Notes: generated from the sequence alone by a model not told the origin. Shown: positions 1-10,163, numbered from the stretch's first letter. The stretch: DNA of 57,195 nucleotides from Nostoc sp. JL33 (GCF_017114985.1 NZ_JABXKP010000015.1:1-57195); one strand, 5' to 3'. A program made the numbers and translations.

Positions 1-26
1 GGGGCCGGGATTTAGTAAAAGCATTG

Positions 27-167
27 GGGAGTGGGGAGGGGGGAGTGGGGAGTGGGGAGTGGGGAGTGGGGAGTGGGGAGTGGGGAGTGGAAAGTGGGGA
101 GTGGGGAGTGGGGAGTGGGGAGCAGGGGGAGCAAGGGGAGCAGGGGGAGCAGGGGAAACAGGGGGAG
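27..167. repeat. GGGGAGT heptamer tandem repeat
   Basis: About a dozen head-to-tail copies of GGGGAGT with small variants, passing into GGGGGAGCA-type repeats. Open frames across it encode only Gly-Ser-Glu-Trp repeats and are a product of the repeat. Long tandem heptamers are typical of Nostoc-type intergenic DNA. Confidence 0.9.
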
Positions 168-186
168 ATGAACTATTTAACAATAC

Positions 187-242
187 CCAATGCCCAATGC
201 CCTATGCCCCATGCCCCATGCCCAATGCCCAATGCCCTATGC
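187..242. repeat. CCCAATG/CCCTATG short tandem repeat
   Basis: Seven-base units CCCAATG, CCCTATG and CCCCATG in tandem, lying between the GGGGAGT array and the 3' end of manC. The same motif recurs in shorter form near 14060-14085. Confidence 0.85.
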
Positions 243-310
243 TCTGCTTTTCGACAGTCAAGTTATAATGGGAAAATAGACTTTTTCGCCTCTGCCAAGG
301 GTTTTAACTT

Positions 311-1375
311 TTATAGCAGGTCGGTAAATCGGGAATCGCTTTGGAGAATTTTGAGGATCTGCTTGATTTCCTGGGTACGTTCTTTTTTAACAACGAGGGT
401 GACATTGCGATCGCGCACAATCACCACGTCCTCTAAACCAATAGTAACAACTACATCTTCTGGATTTGAGGCATAAATAATCGCCCCCTGCGTATCCAGC
501 CCTACGTGGGTAGCGAGTTCCACATTCGGAGTATCTTCTGTCTTCAGTAAGCGTTCGATCGCATTCCAATCTCCTAAATCATCCCAACCAAAATCAACTG
601 GCAAAACGTATGCTAGAGTTGTCTTTTCCATTAGCGCATAGTCTATACTCTTCTTAGGCAACTGGGGATAGATATCAGGGCCATGTTGCTCTAAAGGTTC
701 GATAATTTCTGGAGCATGGGTATGTAGTTCTTTGAGAACAACCCCTGCTTGAAAAACGAACATCCCACTATTCCAGCTAAAGCGTCCCGTAGATAAAAAA
801 GTTTCTGCCGTTTCCCGGTTGGGCTTTTCAGTAAAACGGTTGACGTGATAAGCTGGCAACTCATTAAAGCTACCAATTTTTTCACCTTGTTCAATGTAGC
901 CGTAACCGGTTGATGGAAAAGTAGGCTTGATCCCCAGTGTAACGATCGCTGCTGTGCTTGCTGCTAGTTGCGTAGCCGCGCTTAATGTGTGTGCAAACGC
1001 CTCTTGGTCAGCAATCCAGTGGTCAGCAGGGAAAAAGCCAATAACAGCGTCTTCTCCATAGCGCCGTTTGATTTCTAAACTTGTCCAGGCAACGGCTGCG
1101 GCAGTGTCTCTTCCTTCCGACTCAATCAGTAAGTTTTCAACTGGTAGATCAGGTAATTGTTGTCGTACCCCTTCAGCTATCTGACTAGAAGTTATCACCC
1201 ACAAGGAATCCCACCCGCCAGCAAGTTCTATCAATCGATCGGCGGTTGCTTGTAATAAACTTCTAGAGCTACCATCAAGACTTAAAAATTGCTTGGGTCG
1301 GTCTTTGCGACTCAGGGGCCAAAAACGTTCACCTTTACCACCAGCAAGGATTACGGGGAACAATAAAGTATTCAT
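311..1375 (-). CDS. manC: mannose-1-phosphate guanylyltransferase
   Basis: Makes GDP-mannose from mannose-1-phosphate and GTP, a cytoplasmic step supplying mannose and fucose to exopolysaccharide, O-antigen or glycans. The N-terminus carries the nucleotidyltransferase signature LAGGKGERFWPLSR followed by PKQFL. FFPADHW (metal/nucleotide site) and FTEKPN are also present. At 354 residues it has the monofunctional length, without the C-terminal isomerase cupin of bifunctional enzymes. The open frame reaches a GTG at 1387, but the ATG at 1375 puts the glycine-rich loop at the usual distance from the N-terminus. The LCP-family gene is divergent with about 100 bases between, so the two may share a promoter region and a role in surface polysaccharide. 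Confidence 0.93.
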   Translation of the reverse strand: MNTLLFPVILAGGKGERFWPLSRKDRPKQFLSLDGSSRSLLQATADRLIELAGGWDSLWVITSSQIAEGVRQQLPDLPVENLLIESEGRDTAAAVAWTSLEIKRRYGEDAVIGFFPADHWIADQEAFAHTLSAATQLAASTAAIVTLGIKPTFPSTGYGYIEQGEKIGSFNELPAYHVNRFTEKPNRETAETFLSTGRFSWNSGMFVFQAGVVLKELHTHAPEIIEPLEQHGPDIYPQLPKKSIDYALMEKTTLAYVLPVDFGWDDLGDWNAIERLLKTEDTPNVELATHVGLDTQGAIIYASNPEDVVVTIGLEDVVIVRDRNVTLVVKKERTQEIKQILKILQSDSRFTDLL

Positions 1376-1490
1376 GTTGTCATACACGCTTACCGAAGAA
1401 CATTACAAGTTTACAGTGAGGTTTTCCACTGGCAATATTTGTAGCTTGGATTAACATACTTTTAGGGAGTGGTTGAGTGGGGAAATAATT

Positions 1491-3011
1491 GTGATAAAAC
1501 AAGTCGAATGGTCGGATAATCCGGTTACATCTCAACAAGTAGCAGAATTTGAAAATGAGGTGCGATCGCCGCAACTTCAACGAACGGAAAATCAAGTAAC
1601 ACCTGTACCAGTAGCCGATTTAGAGGAGGAGGAGGTAGAACTAAACTCGCCAGCGAATCCGAACCGTAGCGTCGTCGAATCTGTAGGCGCGATTCCCAAT
1701 CAGCTTTACGAGAGACTGGGCTTAACCATGCCTCGATGGCTGTTGTGGATTATGACGGTTGTCATCGGCATCATCTTATCTGGGTTGCTAGTATCAACGT
1801 TAGCGCTTTGGACTCCTTTGTGGAGCAATCTAGATCGAACAGATGAAGATTTAGGAACTACTGCTAAAGACCAGGTAAAAATACCACTACCAGGGGAGTT
1901 ATGGAGCAAACTCTCCCAGTACCAGCTTTCACGACCGATGAATATTTTAATTATGGGGATTGAACCAGTCAGTGGTACTGTTGATGGTTCACCAGAAAGT
2001 TTTGCTGGGAAAAGCGACTCCATGCTGCTGGTACGGCTTAACCCTAGCGAAAAATCTGTAAGGGTGCTTTCGATTCCCAGAGATACAATGATCGCCATCC
2101 CTGAAAAGGGAGAAAAGGGATTAACTAAGGTATCTGATGCCAATGCCAAAGGCGGCCCAGTCTTGGCAGCACGGGTAGTTAGCCGTACCTTAAATAATGC
2201 CCCAATCGATCGCTACATCCGCATTTCTACTAGCGGCTTACGGCAGTTAGTCGATCAGTTAGGCGGAGTAGAGGTCTTTGTCCCCGAATCAATGGAATAT
2301 AAAGACTCCAGCAGTCGGCTGTCGATTAATTTAGTCAGTGGCTGGCAAACCCTCAACGGCGAACAAGCAGAACAGTTTGTCCGATTCCGTGAGCCAGGTT
2401 TGGGAGATTTGCCCAGAGTGCAGCGTCAGCAAGCACTAACAGCAGCATTGCTGCAACGCCTCAATAGTCCTACCATATTACCCAGGTTGCCTCAATTAAC
2501 TCGCTTGATGCGAAAATATTTTGATACCAACCTGAAGATGGAAGAAATGATGGCGTTGGTGAACTTCGGACTCAACTTGGATCGGGATAATTTCCAAATG
2601 ACCATGTTGCCTGGTACGTTTAGCCGTTTTAGCAAAGACCCTGATAGCTATTGGCTGAACATGACTGGACAACAGAGCCTGTTGAATGATTATGTTGGGG
2701 TAAATGTACCTGGTCTTAAGCCAGATATGCGCCGGGTTCCTAACCTCAAAATTGCTATTCAAAATGCTTCCAATCAACCTCAGCTAACTGAAAAAGTTAT
2801 TGCTTATCTCAAACAAAAAGGCTTTACTAATATTTACAAAGTGCCTGATTGGCCAGATACCCAACGTCAAACTCAGATTGTTGTCCAAAAAGGCAACCGA
2901 CGAGTTGGAGTTGATTTGCAAAAAGTCTTAGGCTTGGGTCAAATAGAAGTGTCGGCGATCGGTGATTTAGAATCTGATCTCACAATCCGCATTGGTAAAG
3001 ATTGGAAATAG
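1491..3011 (+). CDS. LytR-CpsA-Psr (LCP) family protein
   Basis: LCP proteins transfer lipid-linked glycans onto peptidoglycan or other acceptors outside the cytoplasmic membrane. The protein has an acidic cytoplasmic N-terminus, one membrane segment (about residues 85-108, WLLWIMTVVIG...), the LCP domain (about 145-300) with DSMLLVRLNP and the signature SIPRDT, and a C-terminal LytR_C-like domain (about 410-495, KIAIQNAS...). The frame opens at a TTG at 1473. I prefer the GTG at 1491, preceded by GGGGAA at 8 bases, which gives 506 residues. It lies divergent to manC, which fits glycan attachment, but the actual acceptor cannot be read from the sequence. Confidence 0.88.
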   Translation: MIKQVEWSDNPVTSQQVAEFENEVRSPQLQRTENQVTPVPVADLEEEEVELNSPANPNRSVVESVGAIPNQLYERLGLTMPRWLLWIMTVVIGIILSGLLVSTLALWTPLWSNLDRTDEDLGTTAKDQVKIPLPGELWSKLSQYQLSRPMNILIMGIEPVSGTVDGSPESFAGKSDSMLLVRLNPSEKSVRVLSIPRDTMIAIPEKGEKGLTKVSDANAKGGPVLAARVVSRTLNNAPIDRYIRISTSGLRQLVDQLGGVEVFVPESMEYKDSSSRLSINLVSGWQTLNGEQAEQFVRFREPGLGDLPRVQRQQALTAALLQRLNSPTILPRLPQLTRLMRKYFDTNLKMEEMMALVNFGLNLDRDNFQMTMLPGTFSRFSKDPDSYWLNMTGQQSLLNDYVGVNVPGLKPDMRRVPNLKIAIQNASNQPQLTEKVIAYLKQKGFTNIYKVPDWPDTQRQTQIVVQKGNRRVGVDLQKVLGLGQIEVSAIGDLESDLTIRIGKDWK

Positions 3012-3083
3012 TCATTAGGGGCGCACAGCTAGCTGTTTCAACTTCACGTTAAAGCCAGTCTACAAGAAACCTTGAGACATTCC

Positions 3084-3200
3084 CTCGTTGCCTTGTTCCT
3101 AGTCTCTGACTAGGAATGCCTTATTAGAGGCTCTGCCTCTCAAATTCGCGGCAGCAGCCTAATGACTTACATTCCAGGTTCTACCTGGAAACGAGTTTTA
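3084..3200. repeat. palindromic hairpin element, upstream copy
   Basis: A string of small hairpins: CCTAGTCTCTGACTAGG, then GAGGCTCTGCCTC, then CCAGGTTCTACCTGG, ending in CTGGAAACGAG. It is followed by a TTAAGTTGACAC tail near 3215. A related element lies downstream of the pentapeptide gene, with its hairpin part in the opposite orientation. Confidence 0.8.
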
Positions 3201-3262
3201 AAAAAGGTTTTAGCTTAAGTTGACACTAATCCATATCTGTGCGCCTTATTAATAATAAAGTT

Positions 3263-3769
3263 ATGAAAAAGATTTTACTGCGCTTTTTTGGTTTGATTGC
3301 GATTTTGACACTAGCATTTTTGTGGATAATACTTAATCCCAAACCGGCTTTTGCTCAAATAAACACAATCAACTACAACAATATAAATTTAGAAAATCGT
3401 GACTTTTCTCATGCTGATTTGGCAGGTGTGACTTTTGTCGCAGCAGAAATGCGGGGGGCGAATTTCCAAGGGGCGAATTTAACCAATGCAATTCTGACTA
3501 AAGGAGTTTTATTAAAAGCCAATCTCGAAGGTGCGAACTTGAGCGGCGCTTTAGTTGATCGCGTGACTATGGATAGTGCTAACCTAAAAAATGTCATTTT
3601 TACAGAAGCAACTTTGACGAGCAGCCGTTTTTACGATGCTGATATCACTGGTGCCGATTTTACAGATGCTTTAATTGACCGTTATCAAGTGTCGCTGCTG
3701 TGTGAAAGAGCCTATGGCGTAAATTCGGTTACAGGTGTGTCAACGCGAGATAGTTTGGGTTGTAAGTGA
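3263..3769 (+). CDS. exported pentapeptide-repeat protein
   Basis: Begins MKKILLRFFGLIAILTLAFL and continues to a signal-peptidase-like site (PAFAQ, about residue 32), so it should be exported to the periplasm or thylakoid lumen. The mature part has A(D/N)LxG-type pentapeptide repeats (ADLAG, ANFQG, ANLTN, ANLEG, ANLSG, ANLKN, ADITG, ADFTD), which fold as a right-handed beta-helix. The C-terminus holds two cysteines (LLCERAYG and SLGCK) that could form a disulfide cap. A GTG at 3239 also opens the frame, but it lies inside the upstream repeat tail, so I chose the ATG at 3263 where the signal peptide starts. The biochemical function of such lumenal pentapeptide proteins is unknown. Confidence 0.85.
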   Translation: MKKILLRFFGLIAILTLAFLWIILNPKPAFAQINTINYNNINLENRDFSHADLAGVTFVAAEMRGANFQGANLTNAILTKGVLLKANLEGANLSGALVDRVTMDSANLKNVIFTEATLTSSRFYDADITGADFTDALIDRYQVSLLCERAYGVNSVTGVSTRDSLGCK

Positions 3770-3850
3770 AGAGTCTCCGCGTTGAGCATGAAAACAGAGA
3801 CATTTTAGCGAAAAAATGGAAAATACAAATTCAGCCAAAACCTTTTAAAA

Positions 3851-4022
3851 CCTCGTTTCCAGCCAGAGGCTGGAAATGCTCTTCAATTGCGGCTCTGCCG
3901 CGAGTCAGGGAGGCGGAGCCTCTCATAGGCATTCCCAGTCAGAGACTGGGAACGAGACAATCTCTAAAAGCTGGTTATATACTGGCTTTCACCTTAAGTT
4001 GACACCAATGTACATCTGTACG
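3851..4022. repeat. palindromic hairpin element, downstream copy
   Basis: Hairpins CCAGCCAGAGGCTGG, GCGGCTCTGCCGC, GAGGCGGAGCCTC and CCCAGTCAGAGACTGGG lie between CTCGTTTCC and GGAACGAG. They are followed by a tail with TTAAGTTGACACC. The reverse complement of the hairpin part matches the copy at 3084, while the TTAAGTTGACAC tail keeps the same orientation. The 78-codon open frame across it is spurious. Confidence 0.8.
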
Positions 4023-4093
4023 TCCCTACGCGTGTATCTGTAGCAGGTATTTCGTGAAATACTATTATTAGAATTGTCAAAAATCAGTCGCCT

Positions 4094-7000
4094 CTAATTA
4101 ACGCTAGGAATTTCAATCAAAAACTCTGTTCCTTCTCCTGTTTTGGAAGAACATTTAATTTGACCATGATGTTTTTCAACTATTATTTGATGGCTGATAG
4201 ATAATCCTAGCCCTGTACCTTTACCTATTGCTTTGGTGGTGAAGAAGGGGTCAAAAATGTGCGATCGCACCTCTTCTGGAATCCCCAGACCATTATCAGC
4301 TATTCTAATTACAATCTGGTTATTAACGGCTTGCGTACTAATCCAGATAGTTAAGGGTATTTTCGGACACCTTTGGGATAAATTTAAATACTTTTCCTGT
4401 ATAGTTTTAAGCTTTTCCTCTAATGCATCAATACTGTTACTCAAAAGATTCATAAACACTTGATTTAATTGCGCGGGATAGCATTCGAGCAAAGGTAAAG
4501 TACCATATTCTTTAACAATCTCAATAGCTGGGCGTTTTTTATTATTTTTGAGGCGATGCCCTAAGATTAGCAAAGTACTATCCAATCCTTCATGAATGTT
4601 TACTGGCTTCAATTCAACCTCATCTGTACGAGAAAAGTTACGCAGTGATAGTACAATCTCACAAATCCGCTCTGTTCCTACTTTCATTGACTCAAGGGTT
4701 TTGGGTAAATCTTCGATGAGAAAGTCCAAATCAGCCTTGTCAATTCGCTCTTGGACAGTTGGCAATAAAGAGGAGTTTTGACGGTAAAGTTTCACTACAT
4801 TTAGCAATTCTTGAGTATATTCATTTAAATGGATAAGATTGCCAAAAATAAAACTTACAGGATTGTTAATTTCATGCGCGACTCCAGCAAGTAATTGTCC
4901 TAAACCTGCCATTTTTTCACCCTGAATTAACCGGGTCTGAGTTTGTTTTAATTCTTGCAGAGCTTGAGTAAGTTCTGAGGTTTGGCGTTTAGTTTGTTCG
5001 AGTAATTCTGCTTGCTGAATTGCAATTCCAAATTGCACCCCTACTTGAGCTAGTAAATTGATTTCTTCCTCTTTCCAATAACGTGGTTGCGAATTTTGAT
5101 AAGCAACTAATAATCCCCATAATTTTTCGCCTTCCCGAATCGGAACAAAGGTTTCGTTGCGCGGAAGTTCGTTATCATCGTCTGTGTCCTCAAAAGTTTC
5201 TCTAATCATTGGTTGGGCTGGTGTAACAGGTTTCCAACCATCTTTGAAGGAATCTGCCACAAATTTACCGCTCCAATCCGAGTTGAAGCGGTAGATTGCA
5301 ACTCGCTCGACTTCGAGCAACTCTCGCACAGATTGAGTAGTAGTTATAAAAATAGTTTTAATATCGAGTGACTGGCGGATTTTATCAATGGTTGCAGCCA
5401 ACAATTCTTGCCGTTCCATTGATTTCTCGCGTTCGGTGGCTTCTGCTAACTGGACAACCTGCATTTGAACTTGCTTTAAATAAGAATCCTGTTTTAATGC
5501 AACTCCCAATTGCTGGGCTATTTGACTGGCAAATTCAATTTCAGAGGGTTGCCAGTCACGAGGAGCGTTACATTGGTGAATACACAGCAACCCCCAAAGT
5601 TCACCTTTTTTCAAGAGAGGTGCGACCATATTTGCACGCACTTGAAATTTTTCTAGGATTTGGATATAGCAAGCTGGAAACTTTCCTTGATAAATGTCAG
5701 CGATCGCATTTACTCGACCTTGTGCGTAAAGGGGTGCAAAGTTTTCACCGAAGCAATAATCATAAAATTTTTCTGCTATTACCGAGTTATACTCAGGTAC
5801 AACATCCTCAGAAATACATTCTCCTTCCCAATCTTTTTGAGAGTCAAAACGAAAGACTGCCACTCGGTCTGCTTGCAGCATTTGCCGTACCTCGGTGACA
5901 GTAGTCTGGAAGATTGTATCTAAATCTAGGGACTCCCGAATTCGAGTAATCACGCTAGTTAATGTCTTTTGTTGCTCTGCTTGGTACTGAGCGTATGCCA
6001 ACAACTTATAGTGTCGCAGTGCCACACCAATTTGTGTGCCGATTTTGGTCAATGATTCGACTTCATAAGATTGCCACTGTCTGGGTGAGGCATTTTGGTA
6101 GGCAGCGATGATTCCCCAAAGTTGATCTCCCTGGAGGATGGGGGCAGTTGCAAAGGATTTTGCCTGGAATTGCTCCAACAGGGTTATATGGCACTCTGTT
6201 AATCCGGCTTGATAAATGTCATTAGCTGTAAATGTCTGGTTGTCAACGTAACGTCCACCTTGGGTGTGTTGTAAATAAGTATCAGCGATCGCACGCTGAA
6301 CGCCAACTAAGGGAGTCCAGCCTTCCGCAAATGATTCAGCAACAAAGTTACCACTCCAATCTGGATTGAAGCTAAAGATGGCAACTCGATCAGCTTGCAG
6401 CAGCTTGCGTATTTCTTGAGTTGTGGTTTTAAAGATGGTTTCAATATCAATGGGTGAACGAATTTCATCAACAATCTGAGCTATTACTTGGTCGCGTTGA
6501 ACTGCTTGAGCCAATTTTGCGGCTTGCAATTGAACTTCATGGAGATGCTTCGCTTGTTGAATCGCAACGGAAAGATGGTCAGCAATTTGACGAATAAACT
6601 CAATTTCCGATTCTTTCCAGTCACGAGGCTGACTGCACTGATGAATGCAAAGCAATCCCCACAGTTCGTTCTGGCGCGATAGAGGGACAATGAGATTAGC
6701 CTGTACCTGAAATTTACTCAAAATTCCCAGATGACAATCACTCAGTCCCGCCTTGTAAATATCTGCTACTGCTTGCACTCGACCTTGTTGATAACTGGCA
6801 GCAAATTGTTTTCCAAAGCAGTGGTCGTAAACTTTTACTGTCATTGCTGAGTCCCAGCCAGGTGCAACATCCTCACAAACAAATTGTCCTTCCCAATCTT
6901 TTTCCAGGTCAAACTGGAAGACTGCTACACGGTCAGCATTTAGCAACTGACGCACTTGTGTAACGGTCGTTTGAAAAATTGTTTCTAAGTCAAGAGACTC

Positions 7001-7111
7001 CCGAATTCGCACAATTACACTCGCCAGAGCCTTTTGTTGCTCTAGTTGCTCTTGAAGTTGAGCGCTTGACAAGAGAAGTTGATTTTCCGTGAAATTTGAA
7101 TTTGGTTCCAT
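4094..7111 (-). CDS. multi-GAF hybrid photosensor histidine kinase (cyanobacteriochrome type)
   Basis: A soluble 1005-residue sensor kinase. Four GAF domains lie at about 40-185, 220-370, 393-545 and 580-705. GAF1 has the DXCF motif (DHCF, Cys98) and the canonical bilin cysteine in DCHL (Cys126). GAF2 has only the canonical cysteine (ECHI, Cys307). GAF3 has DYCF (Cys453) and ACY (Cys481). GAF4 is shortened and lacks both. In cyanobacteriochromes the canonical cysteine binds phycocyanobilin and the DXCF cysteine forms a second, colour-tuning linkage. A coiled coil (about 705-735) leads to the H-box VAHEINNP (His746), then N-box [11 protein letters not shown]1 DNGLGIP, F-box FDPFFTTK and G2 GKGTGLGLS. 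No receiver domain or response regulator is adjacent, so the partner is elsewhere. Whether all three domains bind pigment is inference from motifs. Confidence 0.9.
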   Translation of the reverse strand: MEPNSNFTENQLLLSSAQLQEQLEQQKALASVIVRIRESLDLETIFQTTVTQVRQLLNADRVAVFQFDLEKDWEGQFVCEDVAPGWDSAMTVKVYDHCFGKQFAASYQQGRVQAVADIYKAGLSDCHLGILSKFQVQANLIVPLSRQNELWGLLCIHQCSQPRDWKESEIEFIRQIADHLSVAIQQAKHLHEVQLQAAKLAQAVQRDQVIAQIVDEIRSPIDIETIFKTTTQEIRKLLQADRVAIFSFNPDWSGNFVAESFAEGWTPLVGVQRAIADTYLQHTQGGRYVDNQTFTANDIYQAGLTECHITLLEQFQAKSFATAPILQGDQLWGIIAAYQNASPRQWQSYEVESLTKIGTQIGVALRHYKLLAYAQYQAEQQKTLTSVITRIRESLDLDTIFQTTVTEVRQMLQADRVAVFRFDSQKDWEGECISEDVVPEYNSVIAEKFYDYCFGENFAPLYAQGRVNAIADIYQGKFPACYIQILEKFQVRANMVAPLLKKGELWGLLCIHQCNAPRDWQPSEIEFASQIAQQLGVALKQDSYLKQVQMQVVQLAEATEREKSMERQELLAATIDKIRQSLDIKTIFITTTQSVRELLEVERVAIYRFNSDWSGKFVADSFKDGWKPVTPAQPMIRETFEDTDDDNELPRNETFVPIREGEKLWGLLVAYQNSQPRYWKEEEINLLAQVGVQFGIAIQQAELLEQTKRQTSELTQALQELKQTQTRLIQGEKMAGLGQLLAGVAHEINNPVSFIFGNLIHLNEYTQELLNVVKLYRQNSSLLPTVQERIDKADLDFLIEDLPKTLESMKVGTERICEIVLSLRNFSRTDEVELKPVNIHEGLDSTLLILGHRLKNNKKRPAIEIVKEYGTLPLLECYPAQLNQVFMNLLSNSIDALEEKLKTIQEKYLNLSQRCPKIPLTIWISTQAVNNQIVIRIADNGLGIPEEVRSHIFDPFFTTKAIGKGTGLGLSISHQIIVEKHHGQIKCSSKTGEGTEFLIEIPSVN

Positions 7112-7533
7112 TGCTCTGGATTATGTCGTTTTTATACAATGATTCTTCATCCCAAACTTCATAAAGTCAAAAATATGACCATCTGCAAATTTTTGCAGTG
7201 TTCAATTATTTCCCAGAAGGTGGTTATTGTTATAGTTCCCCTTTCTTGATCTATCCTCGTAATAGTGTTAAAAATAATTTTGGCTTGTAGACAACAGAAG
7301 ATATGACTAAGTACAGCTTTGCGTAGAATCGTAGCGAGTTCTCTGCGGATCGCGCCGTGCCTATGGGTTGAAATTTCAACCCTCAATTCGCTGTATGATA
7401 GCAATCTCAGGAATTTAATTTTGAGCCTTCGCACTTAAAATAACTAATTTATTGAAATTTACCTGACAGACTGCGGAATTTCAGGTTAAATGTTTTAAGA
7501 TATGCACTCTGCAAGAGTTGTCGGGTAATATTC
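7112..7533. other. intergenic region
   Basis: The 420 bases between the divergent kinase and murJ genes probably hold both promoters. Around 7315-7370 there is a common Nostoc-type palindromic repeat fragment (GTAGCGAGTTC...CGCGCCG). A 91-codon open frame on the minus strand runs through this repeat and has no recognisable features, so I do not call it. Confidence 0.5.
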
Positions 7534-9138
7534 GTGACACAACAAGACCAAAAACCCTCTCGTTCTTTCGCTGGAATTGCTGGCATTGTTGCCGCAGCCA
7601 CATTAATTAGTAAAGTCTTCGGTTTAGTGCGGCAGCAAGCGATCGCTGCCGCTTTTGGTGTTGGTGCTGCTGCCACCGCCTATAGTTATGCCTATATTAT
7701 CCCTGGCTTTCTATTAATATTACTCGGTGGTGTAAATGGGCCATTACACAGTGCGATCGTCAGCGTTTTAGCCAAGCGTCGGCGAGAAGAAGCGGCTCCC
7801 CTAGTGGAAACTGTGACAACGCTGGTGGCTGGAGTGCTGTTGTTGGTGACAGTTGCTCAAGTTTTATTTGCGGATGCGATCGTTGATTTAGTCGGTCATG
7901 GTTTGGAAGAGACAACCAGAGCGATCGCCATTCAACAACTCCGCATTATGGCACCAATGGCTTTATTTTCGGGATTAATTGGCATTGGCTTTGGTACTCT
8001 CAATACAGCCAATCAATATTGGTTACTCTCCATTAGTCCTTTATTATCTAGTATTACCGTTGTTGCCGGTCTTGGTATCTTGGCTATGCAACTGGGCAAA
8101 GACATTATTAAACCGGAGTACGCTTTAATCGGGGGAATGGTCTTAGCTTGGGGAACCTTGGCAGGAGCCGTTCTCCAGTGGTTAGTGCAGCTAATTGTCC
8201 AGTGGCGGTTAGGATTAGGCACATTACGCCTGCGGTTTGAGTTTAAATCTCCAGGCGTTCAAGAAGTAATTAAAATCATGACTCCGGCAACAGTTTCCTC
8301 TGGAATGATGCCAATTAATGTTGCCACTGACCTTTATTTTGCCAGTCCTATCCCTGGTGCTGCGGCAGGATTTAACTATGCCAATCTATTAGTGCAAACT
8401 CCTTTAGGGATTATTTCTAATATTATTTTACTGCCCCTATTACCGATATTTGCCAAACTTGCCAGCCCCGAAAATTGGCCAGAGCTAAAATTACGCATTC
8501 GCCAAGGACTGCTACTCACTGCCTTCACCATGCTACCGCTAGGGGCGCTGATGGTGGCGTTATCTGTACCCATTGTGCAGGTGGTATATGAGCGCGGTGC
8601 TTTCAAACCAGAAGCCACACAGCTAGTTTCATCATTGCTAGTCGCTTATGGAATTGGCATGTTTGTCTATTTGGGACGTGATGTTTTGGTGCGGGTGTTC
8701 TATGCTTTAGGCGATGGACAGACACCTTTTCGCATCAGTATTTTTAACATTTTGCTCAACATCTTATTAGATTGGTTTTTTGTTAAACCTTTTGGCGCTC
8801 CCGGCTTGGTGTTAGCAACAGTGGGTGTAAATTGCAGTTCAATGTTAATGCTGTTATGGTTGCTCGATCGCAAACTTAATGGTTTACCTTGGCGTGAGTG
8901 GAGTTTGCCGATTTTGGGTTTGACTGCTGGTAGCCTGGTAGCTGGGGTAGCAAGCTATGGGACATTGGTTGCTTTTCAGCAATTCTTAGGTAAAGAAGGT
9001 TTACTGATTCTGGTGTTGCAGTTGTGTGTATCTGGCTTGGTGGGGATTGCGGTGTTTGCTGCGATCGCTTCATCGATGAAAATACCAGAAGTGAATAGAT
9101 TTATATCTCGTTTGCGTCAGCGCTTTTTGAAGAATTGA
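7534..9138 (+). CDS. murJ: lipid II flippase MurJ (MviN family)
   Basis: A 534-residue integral membrane protein of the MATE-like MurJ family, which moves the peptidoglycan precursor lipid II across the cytoplasmic membrane. The N-terminus has the family signature with VFGLVRQQAIAAAFG, followed by about 14 hydrophobic segments spread over the whole length. Conserved MurJ features include the basic residues of the first transmembrane region and YERGAF in the middle of the protein (about residue 350). It starts with GTG at 7534. The length is normal for the family. Confidence 0.95.
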   Translation: MTQQDQKPSRSFAGIAGIVAAATLISKVFGLVRQQAIAAAFGVGAAATAYSYAYIIPGFLLILLGGVNGPLHSAIVSVLAKRRREEAAPLVETVTTLVAGVLLLVTVAQVLFADAIVDLVGHGLEETTRAIAIQQLRIMAPMALFSGLIGIGFGTLNTANQYWLLSISPLLSSITVVAGLGILAMQLGKDIIKPEYALIGGMVLAWGTLAGAVLQWLVQLIVQWRLGLGTLRLRFEFKSPGVQEVIKIMTPATVSSGMMPINVATDLYFASPIPGAAAGFNYANLLVQTPLGIISNIILLPLLPIFAKLASPENWPELKLRIRQGLLLTAFTMLPLGALMVALSVPIVQVVYERGAFKPEATQLVSSLLVAYGIGMFVYLGRDVLVRVFYALGDGQTPFRISIFNILLNILLDWFFVKPFGAPGLVLATVGVNCSSMLMLLWLLDRKLNGLPWREWSLPILGLTAGSLVAGVASYGTLVAFQQFLGKEGLLILVLQLCVSGLVGIAVFAAIASSMKIPEVNRFISRLRQRFLKN

Positions 9139-9345
9139 AGAAGAATTCAGAAGTCAGAAGTCAGAATTCAGAATTCTGTTTCGATAAAATAACTGTTATT
9201 TAAATATTTCAGTTGGTACACCCAAGTGGGTGAACAATAATTCAGCCAGTAGGGTGAACCAAATGTGCGAGGTTACATTTTGTAAAAAAAGAGATTCTAG
9301 TACTAGAGAACATTGATTTTAGTTAACTCTGGTGAGAAGAATCCT

Positions 9346-9858
9346 ATGAAACTTACAAAATTAGCTGCCTCTTTCCTTGCTGTTGCTTCCATTGTCTTTT
9401 CGGCGGGAATTGCTTCTGCTCAAACAGCCGGTACAAACGGTAATTACGTCGGTGCTGGGATTGCGGTTGGTGCAACCAGTGGCGGACAAGGAAACGATGA
9501 AGCACAAGTTGGTGGCAATATCCAAGGACGTTACGCCGTTCCCCAAACACCTCTTTCACTACGGGGTTCTGTGCTGTATGGTGGTGATGCTGCTGCAATT
9601 ATGCCCATAGTGACTTATGATGCGCCGATCGCCACAAATACTAACGTTTACTTCGGTGGTGGTTATTCTTTTGTAACTGACGAAGGTCAAAAAACCCCAT
9701 TGGGCAATCAGAATGCACCTGTAGTCACCCTTGGTATTGAATCAGAAGTTAGGAACAATGTCATTGCCTACGGCGATGCTAAATGGGGCATTGACGCTTA
9801 CAGAAATAGTGATGCTGATGCCGTCAGCTTCCAAGCCGGATTAGGCTATCGCTTCTAA
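9346..9858 (+). CDS. small outer-membrane beta-barrel-like protein
   Basis: Begins MKLTKLAASFLAVASIVFSA with a signal peptidase site near ASAQ (about residue 25). The mature 145 residues alternate short polar/aromatic strands (GRYAVP, SLRGSVLYGG, NTNVYFGGGYSF, NVIAYGDAKWGI) and end in GLGYRF, with the C-terminal phenylalanine typical of outer-membrane barrels recognised by BAM. The frame opens at a TTG at 9313, but the ATG at 9346 starts the signal peptide and has GGTGAGAAG in front. Porin or structural roles are possible; nothing in the sequence gives a substrate. Confidence 0.75.
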   Translation: MKLTKLAASFLAVASIVFSAGIASAQTAGTNGNYVGAGIAVGATSGGQGNDEAQVGGNIQGRYAVPQTPLSLRGSVLYGGDAAAIMPIVTYDAPIATNTNVYFGGGYSFVTDEGQKTPLGNQNAPVVTLGIESEVRNNVIAYGDAKWGIDAYRNSDADAVSFQAGLGYRF

Positions 9859-9949
9859 TGATTACGAGCTAGAAAACACCTTATTCGCTAGCTAAAGCAA
9901 TGATGTTTCCCAGCCGTAATATAGCAGTTCTTAATTGCATAGAATACAG

Positions 9950-9992
9950 ACCATTCGTAGGGGCACAGCATTGCTGTGCCCCTAAATTGTAT
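9950..9992. repeat. GTAGGGGCACAGC hairpin repeat
   Basis: A perfect hairpin of TAGGGGCACAGCA and TGCTGTGCCCCTA with almost no loop. The same hairpin occurs near 44240-44270 inside a miniature element. The rest of 9859-10163 is AT-rich without a gene. Confidence 0.8.
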
Positions 9993-10163
9993 TGCATCCA
10001 AATCAGAGCCGTAATAGTAATTAGTTCTGTCATATCTGAGTATCCATACTCTTTTTTTAATCATTTTTATTGATGATTTTGATAAAAAATTATATTGGCT
10101 ATTATCAATAGTTTCTTTTACAGTTGAATGGCCAATTTTGAATACGCATAAAAGATATTACTC

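Noticed and set aside
24..476. 150-codon and 69-codon frames over the GGGGAGT repeat
   Set aside because: Their translation simply follows the heptamer and heptamer-like repeats and then runs antisense into manC.
3766..4002. 78-codon open frame
   Set aside because: Lies wholly in the hairpin repeat element; no protein-like pattern.
7159..7434. 91-codon minus-strand frame
   Set aside because: Crosses a palindromic repeat and has no recognisable start site or domain.
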